NCBI GenBank assembly: GCA_034008185.1 | Contig: CM067083.1 | Span: 310,001 to 374,000 of the forward strand | Source: Gorsachius magnificus | Taxonomy: Eukaryota; Chordata; Aves; Pelecaniformes; Ardeidae | DNA length: 64,000 nt | Reading direction: 5' to 3' | In this document: positions 12,911 to 27,223 of the stretch, piece after piece | Position numbering within the stretch: the stretch's first letter is position 1 | How the letters are laid out: each line of letters begins with the position of its first letter | Made by a program: the position numbers and the translations under genes | The notes under the pieces: model-generated | What the model was told of the DNA's origin: nothing | Seen by the model: only the letters and a program-made list of their open reading frames with translations | The model's database searches: none

Positions 12911-15900
12911 TAACTGGAGAAGAGAGATTAAAAACTGAACAGGCAAACGTGTGTAAAAGGGTGATTTGCTTCTCTGACAGATGCTTCTTCTGGCCAGAAT
13001 GGCTGACAAGGGGCCGATGCTTTGAGATACTCCAAGCTGCCCAAAATCTCTTCTGCTTTCTTGTATTCATGCAAATCCACGTGCATTCTCGGGTCAGGCT
13101 TCCACGGGCATTTTCCACACGCTCTCCTCAACAGCCTCCTCTTAATGTTCCCAACACAGCACACGAAACCCCAGGGTTGTTCCACAACCCCTAAAGTAAC
13201 CACGCACCCAAAGGCACCTGGAGGAGCATGAAATCCAGGCTCCCAGGGCTTTAAGGCTTCTTCACCTTGCTGCTTTACCAGCCCGGAAAAGCGCAGGGTA
13301 TAGAGGTACCCGAGGTGGCAGAGCAACGGGCTGAGGGGATCCTTGGGGACAAAATGGTGTTGAGTCAAACCCGCCCTGGACACCCACAGGCCGGAGGCAG
13401 GTACATTTGTACACAGGTACAAACTGGAAAGCTCTGCTGAAAAGGTCAGTGGCTCTGACAACCAAATCATCTAATGTCACCAAATACTTCCGATCAGTTC
13501 CGTGCCCAGTTCGTCTGCAGAGAGGTTGGGTTTTTAATGTATAGACAGATACAGGCACCTTTTTTGCCCCAATACTGTCATTTCTTTTACCAAGAGCACC
13601 ACCCAGCCCAGTGCAGCCACCAGGCAGCTTTCTCCTAATGAAAAGTCACCTTCTGTTGCTCCGAGGCAGTCTCGCTGGTGACCAAGCCTCCGTGGGACAG
13701 GGGCCCCACATGGGGATGAGGGTGGGGAGCTCCCCATCAGGCTGAGCCGAGCTGTGGCCCCAGTCGGACTGGGGGGGGGTGGGGGGGCAGGGAGGAGACT
13801 GCATTCCAGGAGTCCCCAATGGCACCCGGAGGAGGAGGATGGCTACAAGCCACCCAGGCAGCAAATGCCCACGCTGTCCTTCAGGCACTTCTCAAAGATA
13901 CCATCACGAGTGGCAAGGGTGGTCCAGCCTGCGTCAGCCGGTGTTTCTGGCATGAGCCCAGTGCCCCGCGGCTTCTGCCCTCCTGGAGAGTTTAAGGGAA
14001 GATACATAAACATAAGAACTGACCTGGGAGCACGTGAAGGGAAGGAGGGATGCGAGTTAGGGCTGTGAAATCATGGGGTTTGCTTTGAATGAAGTCTTTC
14101 TCCCCATATTTGCTGAACCCTTCATGTAATAGATCCCCGGGGCACAAGAGCAACAGCAAGCGCCCATCGCTTCGGTAACGGCATGTGTGCTTTGGCTAGC
14201 TGTGCAAAGCTGTCCCTCCGAGAAAGGGAGAGGAACGCTCAGAAACGCGGGCGAGCCCTCCGAGAGGCTTCCAGATGGTCAGGAGAGTGTAAGCCCCCCA
14301 CCAGTGCTCTACCAAGAGACAAGAAAATAATCCTCCAGAGTGGCAAAGCGACCAAGAGCGCCCTGAAATAAACCCCGTTCCATTCCTCTTTTACCAGGAA
14401 TCCCCGACTCAGCCAGCTTCTCCCATTTTGAAGCCCTGAAGCCCTGCCTTGCAGATGCCAAAGGCCAGGAGAGGGAGGGGGAGGCTTCCCCCTGCCCTTT
14501 CCACGGTGGCAAGAGCCCCCCCGTAGCACAGCTACGCAGGACTGGCTGCTTCTCCCCAGATAAATGAACGCAGCACGAAGTCCCAGGGGGTTTAGATGAA
14601 GTGGTTTGGAACAAAGCCTTTTATAGACAGTGTCGGTGGCAGATGAACTGACTCTGACACGGCGTCTTCCCTGGACCTCCCGAGGTTCTCTCCGCTGAGG
14701 GGTCTCTCTGAAGGCAGGAGGTCAAGAAGTAGCAGCCCCCAAAGCTCACGTTCCCCGAGCTTACAAAATGCAGTCGCATTGCCCGGTCCCTAAGCCACAT
14801 AACGGCCACGTCCAGCCCGGCACACACAAGGACAGCTGATGTGTTCCCGAAATCCCCAGTTAGCCAACCACTGGCCCTGCGGACACGGCCCCAGCTGGCC
14901 TGGGACCGCTGGGCTGTTATGGCCCCAGGATTGCGCCACCTCCTAGGGAAGCACTAGCGAGGCGCCTCTTAAAGGCTTATTTGGCAGCAAAAAATGTAAT
15001 AGTTTGCATACGTTCCACCTGGGCACTGAAACGACGCTGCGGACACAAGCGACACCGAGGGAAAGGCATACCACGTAAGCAGAAATAACCATGTGCTTAA
15101 GTACTCGAAATCAGAGTACATTAGATACTGCACGGGCGGCTGCAGCATTGCCCACAAACCATTTTTCCGTGGGGTGCTGCTGTTCTCTCGGGCTGCCCGG
15201 CCAGTCGTGTGGCAGCAAGACGTGCCCAGGAGGCCCCTTCACGTCGCTCATGGGGGACACCAGCGATCTCCCTACTCCTGCCAAGGCTGCGTGCTTTGCT
15301 GAGGCAGAGCTCATTTGGGGGGGATATTCTCACAGCAGAAGCACACAATCAACATTTCACACCTAGAACGCCACTGTAAATAATACACAAGCTAAACCCA
15401 AGTGGGAATTTTCCCACCGAAATTCTTTCACATTTTTGTTTTACTCCCATCTGAGCAAGCAAAACCCTGAGAACAGCCCAAGCGGTGTCACCGGTTAGAA
15501 GCACGTGGCCGTGTACCAGCAGGGGGGTGGGACAAGGGTCTGCAGGGACCTGGCGTCGCCTTCGGAAGCGGAGCACTGTGGTTGCACAGCCGCCTCGTGC
15601 CAAACGTTATCCCCATGCAAGGGCGAGCGAGAGCCAGGACTGGCGCCACCGTGATGTGCTTCTGTGTGAAGTTACACAGCAAACCCCACGGCACGTCAGG
15701 GGGGTCCCAGCCCCAGCCTCCCTCCTTGGGCTCTGAAGCCTGAGTGCCACAGTCACGCGTCTCCAAAGCACTCCCGTAACCCAAAAGAGTATTACAGCTA
15801 CTTAGAAGTTCCGTGCCAATTACTCGATGGCTTTTCTCCTTAAAAAAATACCTGAGCAATTGTGCCAGGTGTTTATGGTTTTCTCCTAAAGCAATACCTT

Positions 15901-16110
15901 ATGAAATAAGGGGGGGGGGGACAGTGCAGAAGGTGAGCAAAGCACTGCTAACCCCCCCGACAATTCCAAAGCAGCTTTTCTATCCTCCAGCGCAAACCAG
16001 TTCAAAAATCAGACCACAGCACAGCTAAACTGGTTCATGTTCTGCTGCGCTTCCTCACACCAACCCCCTCGGGGGACTCTGGGTCCTGCTCAGCCTCCCA
16101 GCAGCCCCCA

Positions 16111-16146
16111 CTTGGAGGGAAATTATCCCTTGGAAGGAAATTATTG
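16111..16146. repeat. 18-bp tandem duplication
   Basis: The 18-base word CTTGGAGGGAAATTATCC at 16,111-16,128 is followed directly by a diverged second copy, CTTGGAAGGAAATTATTG, at 16,129-16,146. This is a simple local duplication with no apparent function. Confidence 0.8.
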
Positions 16147-19100
16147 CTACAATGTTACAAAGTGCAAGTTTGATTGTTTGTCTAACAGCAAAGTCTGCTA
16201 CAACAAATACTCAAAGTTTTGAAAAGAATCAGGGTACCCAAAGCATAGAAGTTTATGACCAATAAGTAGCCATAACAAAGGATTAGAGAGGATACTAGAA
16301 GTGCTGGGAATTTGTTTGTTTGGGTTTTTTGGTGTGGTTTTGTTTGTTTTTTTAAATGATTGGCCTGTGGCTACGGTTTGTATGCAGAAGCAGTTGTTAA
16401 AAACCCAACCAAGCAAACCCCAGCCATGGGCCAGGCTCAGTTTGCGCACAGGGTCAGCGCTGAGCGTTCCCCAGGAGCAGGACCTGTGACCGGACACCCT
16501 GGAGGACACCACCTCCGAGAGCTGGGGCGCGGGACATTCAGGGTCTGGGCACCAAACACACAGGGCACCCATCGCTTCATTTCCATCAAATGCAAAATAG
16601 CCTTAGGGATAAAATGCCTCCCCTCAAAAACCTCCAACATTTGAGGATCAGTTCAACCTAAGCATCCGCTGGTTCTTTGTGGCGAGCAGAGTTCACCTGT
16701 ACGACATGGTTTTGGGGGTTTGCTTTGCCTGAGCTACGTTCTGAGCGCGTGCTCTTAGTGCTGCTACCCGAGCCTGCCCCGCCGGGACACCTCTAAACAC
16801 CGGCTGGCGACTCAAACCCCTGTCTGTCTCCTCTAGGATAGAGGAGGAGGTCAGTAGCCGACCATCTCCTGGCATCCGCTGTGGCTTGCGGGTTTATTTG
16901 CTGGAGCAGCATTGGTTTGAGCAAGGCAAACTCTTCCCAGCCTAAGGCAAAAAGCTACAGGAGGTCAAAGGACTGAGCCAGGCCAGGGAAGAAGAGAAGC
17001 TCCAGCTTCAAGGAACGGCGAGGAGGAATTGCTGGGGTCAGAGGATGAGGACGAGCAGTGAGCACAGTGCTGTGGGGGCCGTTGTCCTCAGCCATGGTCA
17101 AGTGTCTTAGCCGTAAGGCCAGGGTGAGGAGAGCCTGCGGGAGGTCCAAAAAAAACTACAGATCATTTGGAAGCATAAACCCAGCGTGCTGGATGACACC
17201 AGTAAAATTTGCTATTAACAAGTGCAAAATAAGTATATCCTTTTGTGTATGCTAAGTCCATGTAAGTATGCTGTTTTCCTACAAGATGCATATGGTAGGC
17301 GTAAAGCAAGGCCAAATAAGAGCGGATTCAAGAGCTCTGCCGCCAAGGAGGAGGCCTCAGGAGCGCACCCGCAGCTCGGAGGGCGTCTGCCTGCGATGGG
17401 ACCAGGGTCCGGCTGCGCCTCTGTGCGTCCCACGGCCCAGGGCCTTTCGGCCCCCAGCCCGGAGGGGGGGAAGCTGCGCAGGTATCGCCTCCGCCTGCGC
17501 CCGAGCTCCTTCGGGGCCCCCATCAGCCCCTTCTCATCGTTACACAGGGACGTTTAACGAGCTCTAACGGGGGCTGCTGTGGCACAACACAGAGGCGGTG
17601 CTGGGCGGGAGGAGAGGAGTAGGGGGAGAGGCAAGGGAGAGCGCTGATGTGGAAGATCAGACCTCCTTACAGCGAGGTAGGAAATGGAGAGCAAGAACGC
17701 GAGGGTCTGCGGGCCCAGCCCCAGCATCACCCACAACGCGGCACCAGCGATACCTTCTCGCGTCGGGGGGCAGACCGTCCTCTCCCCACTCTCACCCGTA
17801 CTAATAAAGCTCCAAGTACGATAAGCGTGCTTCTTCCTGCCGGGATACCAGGCCTTCGAAAGGCCAAAAATCAGAAGGCAAATAATCAAGATAAAATAAT
17901 TTTTAATGTTGAACTAATCTGAAAATGTAATGACCCCAACAGCACCAGCATGTGCTCCCAATCACACAACACCGAGGCAGCCCCCGTGCCGCCCTGGCAC
18001 GAGAATTCAAGCCGAAGCATCTCTGGGGAGCTGAAATGCCTTCAGCTACGCTTTATTGGAAGGTTCGAGCTGCAATGTGTTAGTTAAGATACTAGACTTG
18101 GTTTTCTTCATATTCAGGAGAGAAGACGGTCTTGGTTGCAGCATTATGGGAATTGGTTTTTGAAGCATAGTGATAGGTATCTGGAATTAATTAAATTAAT
18201 TTTCTAAAATCAAAATCCTCCTACCACTTCCAACACAGGTCAATTGAATCTCTGACTCAAGAAGCTCCCCTCTCCTTCAAACCAGCAATCCTTCTGCGGG
18301 CCGCTGCTCCTCACTCATTCCTGGCATCGCACCAAGGGCGTACACATCCCCGCCGGCTCCCCGGGCAGGTCAGGACAGGCCCAGGGCAGAGCTGTCCCTA
18401 CACTTTCACTCCTCTGATCTCCCCCCACAGCATCTGGATCCAGAATATGGTCTAAAATAGAATTTAATTTATTTCCTTCTGGACAGTAATGGGACAAACG
18501 GGCCCATGGAGATCAGCTCAGCCTTCTATTACTGTACAGGCATTAAACATTAAAACAGCCATACTCCTCCTAGGAGCGGCATTAAAAATGCACGGAACAT
18601 TTCCAATTTGAATTCCATAATTATCCATAATGCTCTCAAAGGTTTTTATGTTTTCAGATGTCACCATGTCATTTCCCCAAGCAACTTCTTAAACCTCTGC
18701 CGCCTCCACTTCTGTCTGGCTGCTCTTACTAGGTACAAATTCCTTGCCAAACAGACAAATTCCACCACCCCAGGCTCCCCCCAGATGGGAAAACCAAAAA
18801 GCATCCTGGGCATAGCTAACCCCACCTCGGCACTACATCCAGCCTCACGGGGACAGCGGGGAAGTCTGCTACAGTCTTGGCACTGGCCTCTAACTCCCGG
18901 TTTCACCCTACAGCCGCGGCCCCGGTGGCGTCCGCCTGCAGACGGAGGCTGAAGCCGAGTGGCGGTTCCATAGGGAAGAGCACAAGCCCATGCTCTCGGG
19001 CGGCACTCCCGGCAACCCCCCCCCCTTTTCCATGGCGGAGGGCTGGCTCCCAACAACGGGATATGTCACCCGTGAGATCGGTGGTCAGCTCGAGCTGTGA

Positions 19101-21434
19101 CGCAGTGCTCCGCTGCTGGGGGTAAGCGGCTCTCCTCCAGCCCCGGGGGCCCTCACTGTCCATTGCACCCTCGCACTGGGGCCACAGACCGGGCACACCA
19201 GGAGCAGATGGCCTGAAGTTTGTGTGCGAAGGAAAAACCCCAGATAAGGAAGCAACTGGAGGACATTTAGCTCTTATCGGGGATAAGCGTCCTTATCGTA
19301 TCCACGACCGAGGGGCGCCTCTCTACCTGCGGCCAAGGAATTGTCCCCAAGCCCCGCTCTGTACGGCAGAACACATGTGGCCTCCACCATTCCCTGCACC
19401 GATGCCCTCCTCTCAAGGGATGCAAGGCAGCACCGGATTCCACGGAGCCGGGAGGAGCTTTGGTCCTTGGAGACCTTGACCCTTTGCAGAATGTGGCCGA
19501 GAAGAGCCTGCCAGCCCAGGCGTGACCGAGGGCGGGAGGGGGCACACGCGGGCGGGTGTAATGGTACGAGGCCGGCCGCGCAAGGCAGTCAAGCCTTCCT
19601 CTTCCCCACGTTACGAGGGAGGTGTGTGCAGGGTGACCACTGCTGCTTCTGGGTCCAGCTCCATTAGCTATTACATCACCAGGGATGTCACTGTGATGTC
19701 AGTGGGTCTGTCCTTTCATGGTCATTTTCTCCATGGAAATCAATCTTTTCCAATGTTATCCAAATGGGAATGCCCAGCTCCGAAGAGGAGTTATCCAAAC
19801 CTCACAGATTAAGGCTGGGGACCGCAGTGCTGCTGTACACCATGAACCAAAATCCTCTCCTTTTCTGTATCATAACCAAGAGCGAAGAGGAACACCGACC
19901 CACCCGCTCCCCGACCGACTGCCCCAGCCCACATCACACCGAGTTTGTCCACAGAGATGTTACGTGCTCAGCCAGTTTGCTCCTATTCCCATGAAATAGC
20001 TCTGATTTTTTCCCTGTTTTCTATTAAAGAGGAAACGATTGCCCATGTGAATCCGGCAGCCCTGCCAATTATTTCCCTAGAGAAACGTAATCACTATGAG
20101 CAACTGCGAGCAGCCACAGCATCTCTGTGCTGACCCTTCACCATCCTATGCCTTCATATTTTCCCATTTCTTATGCAGCTTTAGTTGGCTTTGTTTTGCC
20201 TCTCGAGCAAAGCTCAGTGCAGCAGACTGATGGAGGTGCCTGGGCAGCGCCATGAAGCGGCAGCCGCTCCTTTTCCTGTTGTTTCACTCACATGTCCCAA
20301 AAAGCTCCCATACATTCACAAGGCTCTTCTGAAGAGGCCCAGCAACCAGAAGGTGCTGGTGATGTAAAAATATTATTTTACTCCATACTTCCAAATCATT
20401 TGCTTACTGTTAAATAAGACCAATCCAGTTCACACCAACAAATCAAGCTGCAGTAGCTCCTGCTGTTTACTGAGGTTTTACAAATCGCCGGGACATTCTC
20501 TGTCTCTACAGATGTGTGAGGATGTTTATTTTCTGGATTAATTTTGAAAGCAGCTTATTTACAACCCCGTAGCACAACGAATATATAAAAATGCATGAGG
20601 CCTATTCAGGCGTTGCACTAACGACACCATTGCAGAGGAATTACGCAGGCCAGATCACCCCCTACAGCCCCCCGACTGCTCCGGACCACGGCACTTCAGT
20701 GGCACCTTCAGTGACAAAAGGGTTGCGTGGGCGACGCGTCTCAGCGGGCAGCACGCCAGCCCGTACCTTTGCTGTGCCCATGCGCAGCCGGGCTGAAACG
20801 CGCTCGGCTTCTCCGCCTGGTCCCCAGGCACGGCCCCGTCGGAAGCTCCTCGGGGTAACCTCGCCGCAGGAGAGAGGAGGGTGCTCCAAGCACGCCTTGC
20901 GCACCAAGCCCCGCCTCTGCCGATGGAAGATGAGGAGTAGGGAGGAAGGAAGGGACTAAAGCACTCGCAGCAAATGTGAAACGCGAGTGAGGGGAAGGCT
21001 GAGCGCCCGCGTCCCCCCCAGCCTCTGGCCCACGCGGCGGGCGCCAGCGGGCTGCCGTCGGAGAGGAGCTGGCCCTGCCTCTCTGCGGGATACGTGCACC
21101 CACGCGGGGGTACGAGCTCGCTGTGCCCCGCCTTCCAACCCGAATCCTCACCCTCTCCGGGCATTCACCACCCGTACGCCAGCGGCTCCCACCAGACCAC
21201 TCGACCACAGCAGAAGTCTCACCAGATTTGCCCAAGAGCCCGGTGCCACGGGGCTCCTTTCCGAAGCACCAGAAGAGGGATAGAGCTGTCATCTCCCTGC
21301 TGACACCCTCGCCGCGGGCCACCGCAAGCGCTGCTGCCCAAGGCAGCACCCGCAGCCACAGCAGGGCCAGGCAGAGAGCACCGGGGGGACACCGGGCACA
21401 GGGGGAGCGCATCCTTACCCACCCCACCGGCAGC

Positions 21435-21452
21435 GGGGGGGGGGGGGGGGGG
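21435..21452. repeat. Poly-G tract (18 G)
   Basis: An uninterrupted run of 18 G is followed by AGGGG. It can form a G-quadruplex and is a site where read length is often miscalled. It holds open a long minus-strand glycine/proline-rich frame that is not a gene. Confidence 0.9.
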
Positions 21453-23904
21453 AGGGGAAGAGAAGGTGGCCAGCCCCTACAAGCACCACAGCCAGACCCC
21501 AGCCCTGGCAACACCACCCCATCCATGTGGCACCCAAAAGCAGCAGTCCAGGGCTCCTTGGAGGGGAGAGCGGGGTGCTCTCCTCCTCTGCCATCCAGCT
21601 TTCCCCCAGCACTCTTTTCTGGGCAAACTGGGCACCAGCCCCATTCCCCCCAAGCGGGGATTGCGAGTGCCCAAACCTGCAGACCACCCTCGTCTCGAGG
21701 TCGGGGCGGCCGCTGCTGCCGGTCACACATGATTTGGGCTGAGCACTCTGTGTAACGCACAGAGGGGAAGAACAGGAGCACGCGTGATGGATGCCATGCT
21801 ACCGGGGGGTAAGACAGCCCTGAAGGATGCAGAACAGAATTTGGAGGTGAAGGGAAACCAGCTCCAAACCAAAATACCTCTTCTATTTAAGGCAAGGGAA
21901 ATACCAGCCACTGCTGTTTACAGCTTCTGAGTTTATACAGCTTTAATTCCAACGTGTTTAACCTCAGATGCTTTAGTCCTGCGCTCCCTCTTAGCAAGGT
22001 TAGCCTGCCTGCTGAGAAGCATGATTCCATTTGGGTTTTTTTTTAAGCTTTTACCAATAACATTCGGGGAGACGTTTGAAAGTAATTCTGATAAGTTCTG
22101 GTTTGTCAGACTTTTCTCTTCTTGATATTCCTGCTGGTAAAAGAGCTCATGGCAGCGTTACCCAAGGTCACAGTTATGAACCCCAGGCACCCGATGGGAT
22201 GTGGGCACAGAAGCATGGAAGACGACAGAGTTCACAGGCAGCGAGCCTTGCCCAGCCGCACCAAGCTTTGCTCCACAGCCAGGGCTCCTGCTCCTGCCCA
22301 GACGTTTCAGCAAAATCTTTCACGCCGCCCTGCTGCAGCCACCTTCTCCTGAAAGGGGCAATGGCACCGAGACCATCCCTGAGCAGCTTCCCCAGCCATG
22401 TGGCGAGGGCAGCCCGGTGCCCGACACAGCCCTGCCCAGGCACCAGCTCCAGCCCGCCCCAGTCACACAAACCTGGCTTCACGGTTGCAGAGGGGCCCGC
22501 GCCGTGCTGGAAGAGCTGCCCCCCGCGGCCAGTGGGCTCCCGAGCTTTCAGGGACCCTCACGGGGACAACACAAGCCTTGGAAAGCCCACCCGCCTGCCC
22601 AGGGAGAAGAGCCTGGAATTGCCTCCTGGTCCCCAGCGCGCTGCTCTGCAGCAGCAGCCCCTCGCCACCGGCCGCCCCGCGCCCGCCCGCCGCACAGCGC
22701 CCAGCCAGGGCATCTTCCCTGCGTGGGCCTCGGTCTTACCCCGCTCCCGAGCTCCTGTAGCAGCAGATAAACTCTCCATTAATAAAACACAACTCACAAG
22801 CACAGACAAATGTTTCTCTTCCTCTGAGAGCAGCTGATTGTATCTACAGCAGTGCAATGAAAGCATAAATACCATAAATCCCTCATGAAGAAGGATATTT
22901 TTGTAAAAGCAGGTAAAAAGGCAACTTCAGGAAAGATAACAGAGAATTAAGAGTCAGGAAGTAAAAAATACATTCTCTAAAAAACAGAGAGCAGGCTGCA
23001 GCCTGTGAACTTCAGTGATTCTCAGACCCCAACAGAACAGCAAGCGCTGCCCGACTGCTGGGCCCTCCAAGGCAGTGGCAGAAACACAACGAGCTCCAGG
23101 GTATAAAACATATTAACCTGACTTAACGATGGAGTCAGCCCTCTCTTAAACAAGCAATTCCACTATAGGACCGCTTTTCAATAGCTGTTCCAGAATAAAC
23201 ACATCCCAATTCCCACAGCCTTTCCATCGCCCTCCTGGTGGATCCTCCCCTGCCAGACAGAAGGGGAGCTGATGAGTTTTCCCTGTACCAACCCACTGCT
23301 GGGTATTCCCTCTTCTACCTGAGAACCTGATGTCTGTGAGGTTTAAGGGCATTTCGCACCCCAGGCAGCCCCTACCCCCTCACACAGAGCTGAAATGGGC
23401 CTGCAGACCTTGGAGCGGCTCCGAGAGGGGGTCGGACACCGGCAGAAGCCCCGATTCCTCACGTGGGAAGGAGCGGGGGCTGCGTGGCCCAGGCAGGGAG
23501 GCAAGCGGCAGAGCTTGGTCCCCCTAGGGGGACATCCTGTCCCTCCTCACCCTGGCAGGGTCACCCCTGCTCCAAGCACCCCGACCTCACAGGCAGCACC
23601 GCGGGGGGTCCCGCCTGACCCCGGACAGCAGAGGGTTCTTTATCCCGTGGGATGTTCCTCCTCTCCGCTGCCAGCAGCCTTGCCAGCAGCAGCGCTGCTT
23701 CTCCGTACAGGCTGGGGATAAATCCTGGCAGCCCAGGCGTGGGGAGGGTGCCGGGGCTTCATAACCTAAACGTTACATCCTGCAGCTCAGGAGAAGTGAA
23801 GAAGGGACATAAACCAAGCAGTCACAAACATTTCAACACCTATTCCAGCACACGAGTCCCGGGGATGACAGAGTCCAGTGAGAGCCACGCAGCAGAGCAC
23901 GAAG

Positions 23905-23998
23905 CGCTTGGCACTCACGTAGAGACGGCAGAAGTTAACGGTTGGACGTGATGATCTTAAAGGTCTTTTCCAACCTAGACGATTCTATGATTCTAAGA
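23905..23998 (+). mobile_element. CR1 LINE 3'-end fragment
   Basis: The stretch contains the diagnostic CR1 3' end: GTTAACGGTTGGACGTGATG, then ATCTTAAAGGTCTTTTCCAA, then the terminal GATTCTATGATTCT microsatellite-like tail. Orientation is plus. Only the last 90 or so bases are recognisable. Confidence 0.9.
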
Positions 23999-26900
23999 AT
24001 ACCTCACCCTCTTGGCCGAGGGCTGAAACGCTGCGAGGGGCGATGCCTGGGAGATGGCACGGCCATGGGCCTGCCTGCCAAGCCGCAGGCTGGATGGCTG
24101 CTGAGCAGGTCCAGGGTCTGCTAGAGACGCCTCCCCCCCTCCCTAATAACGTAACCAGAGGGTTAAATCAAACGTGGGGAAGCAGAAGATGCTTGGGCTG
24201 TCACCTTGCCTTTTGGGCAGGTATAGCTGGTCCTGGTTGAGCACAGGCACGGTCTCCCCCCACGGCCATTGAGGAGGATGCTGGTCCTCCTGGCAGGAGC
24301 GGCCCCCCCGCACAGGCGGGCTGGCAGCGGTGCCCATTTCAGCTGGATGCTCCCGCACCACCCAAACCCGGGCATCTCGCATGGTCTGAAGTTGCCATGG
24401 AAACAGTGGTCCTATATAGGTCATCCCATCCCATCCCAGGGCTCCTGCCTAGGCTTGAGATCCCGGTCACCCTGGCGTCAGAACAGCTCGGGATGCAGTG
24501 CTGGAGGGGACTCGCATCCGCGGCGGCTCCCCGCCGTTACACGGGGTGCGGACATGGGCCATGGAGTGCTCAGGGTGGGAGGGATGGGGCATCAAGGCTC
24601 AGAGAACAGCTCGCCCCCAGCTCCCCGAAACAAACCCCTTGTGCCCTGGACGCAGACCACACACAGCCAGGCTTTCCTGCTTTCCAAGAGAGAAACAAGT
24701 GGGGCTTCTCACCCACGCCGCTCGGGAAGCAGCGCCCCCGCAGCCGATGCCCTCCTGCACCCCTCTGCCCCCCCTCCTCAGTTTTCCACTGGCCACTTCC
24801 AACTGAAGAAGGCGCTGCCAGGGACGCTTGGTTATCAGCTTCCCAGGAGAACAAGGGGAAGAGGGACACCCTTCTCCAAAGGAAAGGTACCAAGGGGTTT
24901 ATTTCTTGTTAGACATCAGAGAAGCTAAGCATAGGCTGCTGACTGGGATAAATCTGCCTGCTGTGGCAGCTTGGGGAGTTTGGTTTTTCCAAATTAATGA
25001 CAGGGCCAAGGAATAAAACCTACCCAGATAGGGATTCTGTCCAGTACTTTCCTTCAGCAACAGAAGAGCTGGCTACTTTGGGTCCTTGATTGCAGAGCCG
25101 ACAGGAAAACACACGTGCACTAGTTTAAAAATCAAGTAATATTTGAGATGATTTTTACAAGAACATGGACTTTTGTGAGCTTGTTCCCACAAAGCTGCCT
25201 TCTGCAGCATGTTTCCTGATGTGGGTTTTTGCCGTGTGTAGCGTGGCACAGGAAAGCACAGCAGCCAATTTTATCACACAATTCCAGCACTGGAATACAA
25301 AACTTTTCCTCGTCAGTCTGACTGCTTTCTAGAGACAGGATGTGCCGTACCCTATAACGTCACTTGTGCGTCTGTCCTGGCAGTCTAGTGGGGGCTTAAC
25401 CCTGCTCGACACCCAGAACAGCACTATGGAGGGGTGCTTAATAAAGCTGTGATGGGGCTCGGGGCGGTTCTTCACTGCCCTGCTCAGCCATCGTTCAGCA
25501 CAGCCCTCCTCTCGAGGATTCTGTATCACCAAATGGCACCCAGCAGGGTTGCAAAAGCTAAAGCCAGAAAATACTAACGAAGAATACATTTTGAAATGGT
25601 CTTTGAGTTGTGTGGGAGAGCATTGCCCAGCAGTGACCCGAAAACCACTTTGGGAAGTCACGTAAATAACCAGGTATTGACAGAAACCTGCCCCCAGCTC
25701 AGGGATGTGAAGTCATCAGGGGTCCCCAAGGAAGGTGAGGGAAAAGAAACCAAACCGCTCCCCTGCACCGCGGCACTGACGAGCACTTCGAACTTCGCTG
25801 GGCAAGCATGGGACAGAAGCAAAGGGCACACGAGGCGCCACGATGGACCCGGGGGCGCCTGCCAGAGCGCGTCCTCTTTCCGTCAGACCCGAGCATCCTC
25901 AAGAGCCCCACGGAGGCGGCTGTGGCCGTGCCGCGGCGTGCAGCAGGGACAGCCTGGTACTGGCGGGGGAAGCATCTCTGTCCGGGGCCAGCGCTCCGGA
26001 GCGCCGCGGGAGGCAGAGCTGCTCCAGAAGGACACAGAACAACGCTGCTGACAGCATCGCTCGCCGTCAGGGAGAGGGCAGATGACTTTATAACCCCCAT
26101 CAGAACCAGGCCCTCAGTTTCTTGATGTGCTCTCTAATTGAATTCAACACCACTCTGACACACACGTTAACATTTCCTTTCAGCCCAGTCCTTCGAAGGA
26201 GCACAGCAGGGTGCCGATCAGCCCGCGGGGGGTCAGAGGCATTCATTCCTCTGGTAGGGAAAAGAGGGGGAGCCAGGGAAGCACTGGAAGGGCCGGTGCC
26301 AGGCACAGGTAAAGCCTGGAACAGCGCCTTGGCCTTTGCTCACTGCATCTCAAGAAGCTCACAGAATCCAGGGACTCCAGACAGGGGTAGAAGCTCAGCA
26401 GCATCCACAGCAGCCAGCACGAACGCTGCTGCGAGCAGCACCTGCTGGCAAAGCCAACTTTCATGCTGCTAAAAAAGATTTAAAAGAAAAAAAAGGAGAT
26501 TTACAATCCGTAAGAAGGAGCAGCATCGCTAACTGGCAAGAAACGCCTGGCCTCAGCGCGCCAGCTGAGCTCCGGCCAGCCAGAGCTGGGTGTCCCCCCA
26601 GGAGAGATGCCCCGTGCCAGGGGCACCCAGCCCCACAGGGATCGGGATCCAGACTTACCCCTGGCTGGTCACCACAGCTCACATCAGCTGTGCTGCTTTT
26701 TTCGGTACAAGTTTAAAACTCAGATTTGTAGTTTTTTATATTCCACCCCAAATCGACTGCCTGATCTTACTTGGTGTGTGGTGGAACAGAACTTCACCAA
26801 ACAAAGTTTAAATCACACGTGCCAGTCAGTTTTTCCACATCTGGAGTCAACATCCCCTGGAGTTTAGGGAACTGCAGCAACAACATCGGTCCCACCTGAG

Positions 26901-27136
26901 TTATCGGTCATTCGGTGCAGCCGAGCTGCTGGCTCTCCCGCCCCACGCTCACCGAGCCCGTGCCTGGCTCCAGAGGTACGGGCGGCTGCTCCGCCTGCAC
27001 GGCGCTGCTCACACGCAGCAGAAAGCGGCCGTCCTCGCTGACCCGAAAGGGGCGATACCAGGGCTCCTCAAGCCACACACAGAACCTCAGGGGCTTCAGC
27101 TTATAAGGATGGAATTGAGAGACAGAATAATATAGC
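23999..27136. other. Unassigned DNA
   Basis: No gene was recognised. A short (ATCCC)3 run lies near 24,421-24,437. Several overlapping open frames (for example 24,269-24,928, plus) lack recognisable motifs and are typical of GC-rich non-coding sequence. Confidence 0.55.
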
Positions 27137-27223
27137 GGTGTCCCTGCTCCCGGCAGGGGGTTGGACTGGGTGACCTCTGGTGGTCCCTTCCCACCCCAAA
27201 CATTCTGTGATTCTACGATTCTA
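27137..27223 (+). mobile_element. CR1 LINE 3'-end fragment
   Basis: The plus strand reads the CR1 tail: GGCAGGGGGTTGGACTGGGT, then GACCTCTGGTGGTCCCTTCC, then ATTCTGTGATTCTACGATTC. It is diverged but unmistakable, and 5'-truncated. Confidence 0.88.

Larger units (their letters stand above)
12911..23904. other. Unassigned GC-rich DNA
   Basis: No gene was recognised. Open frames up to 346 codons (20,741-21,781, minus) occur in CpG-rich, low-complexity sequence and show no family motif, so I treat them as chance. Simple sequence includes G-runs near 13,770-13,786 and 15,910-15,920 and an 18-base poly-G at 21,435-21,452. A tandem duplication lies at 16,111-16,146 and an AT-rich patch at about 18,180-18,215. 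A minus-strand stretch with coding-like codon use (12,950-13,200) is discussed under findings. Confidence 0.5.

Noticed and set aside
18061..18075. tRNA B-box-like word GGTTCGAGCTG
   Set aside because: It lacks the full B-box ending and has no A box or cloverleaf around it.
20741..21781. 346-codon minus-strand open frame
   Set aside because: It lies across CpG-rich DNA and an 18-base poly-G. Composition is skewed, there is no family resemblance, and overlapping long frames exist on the other strand.
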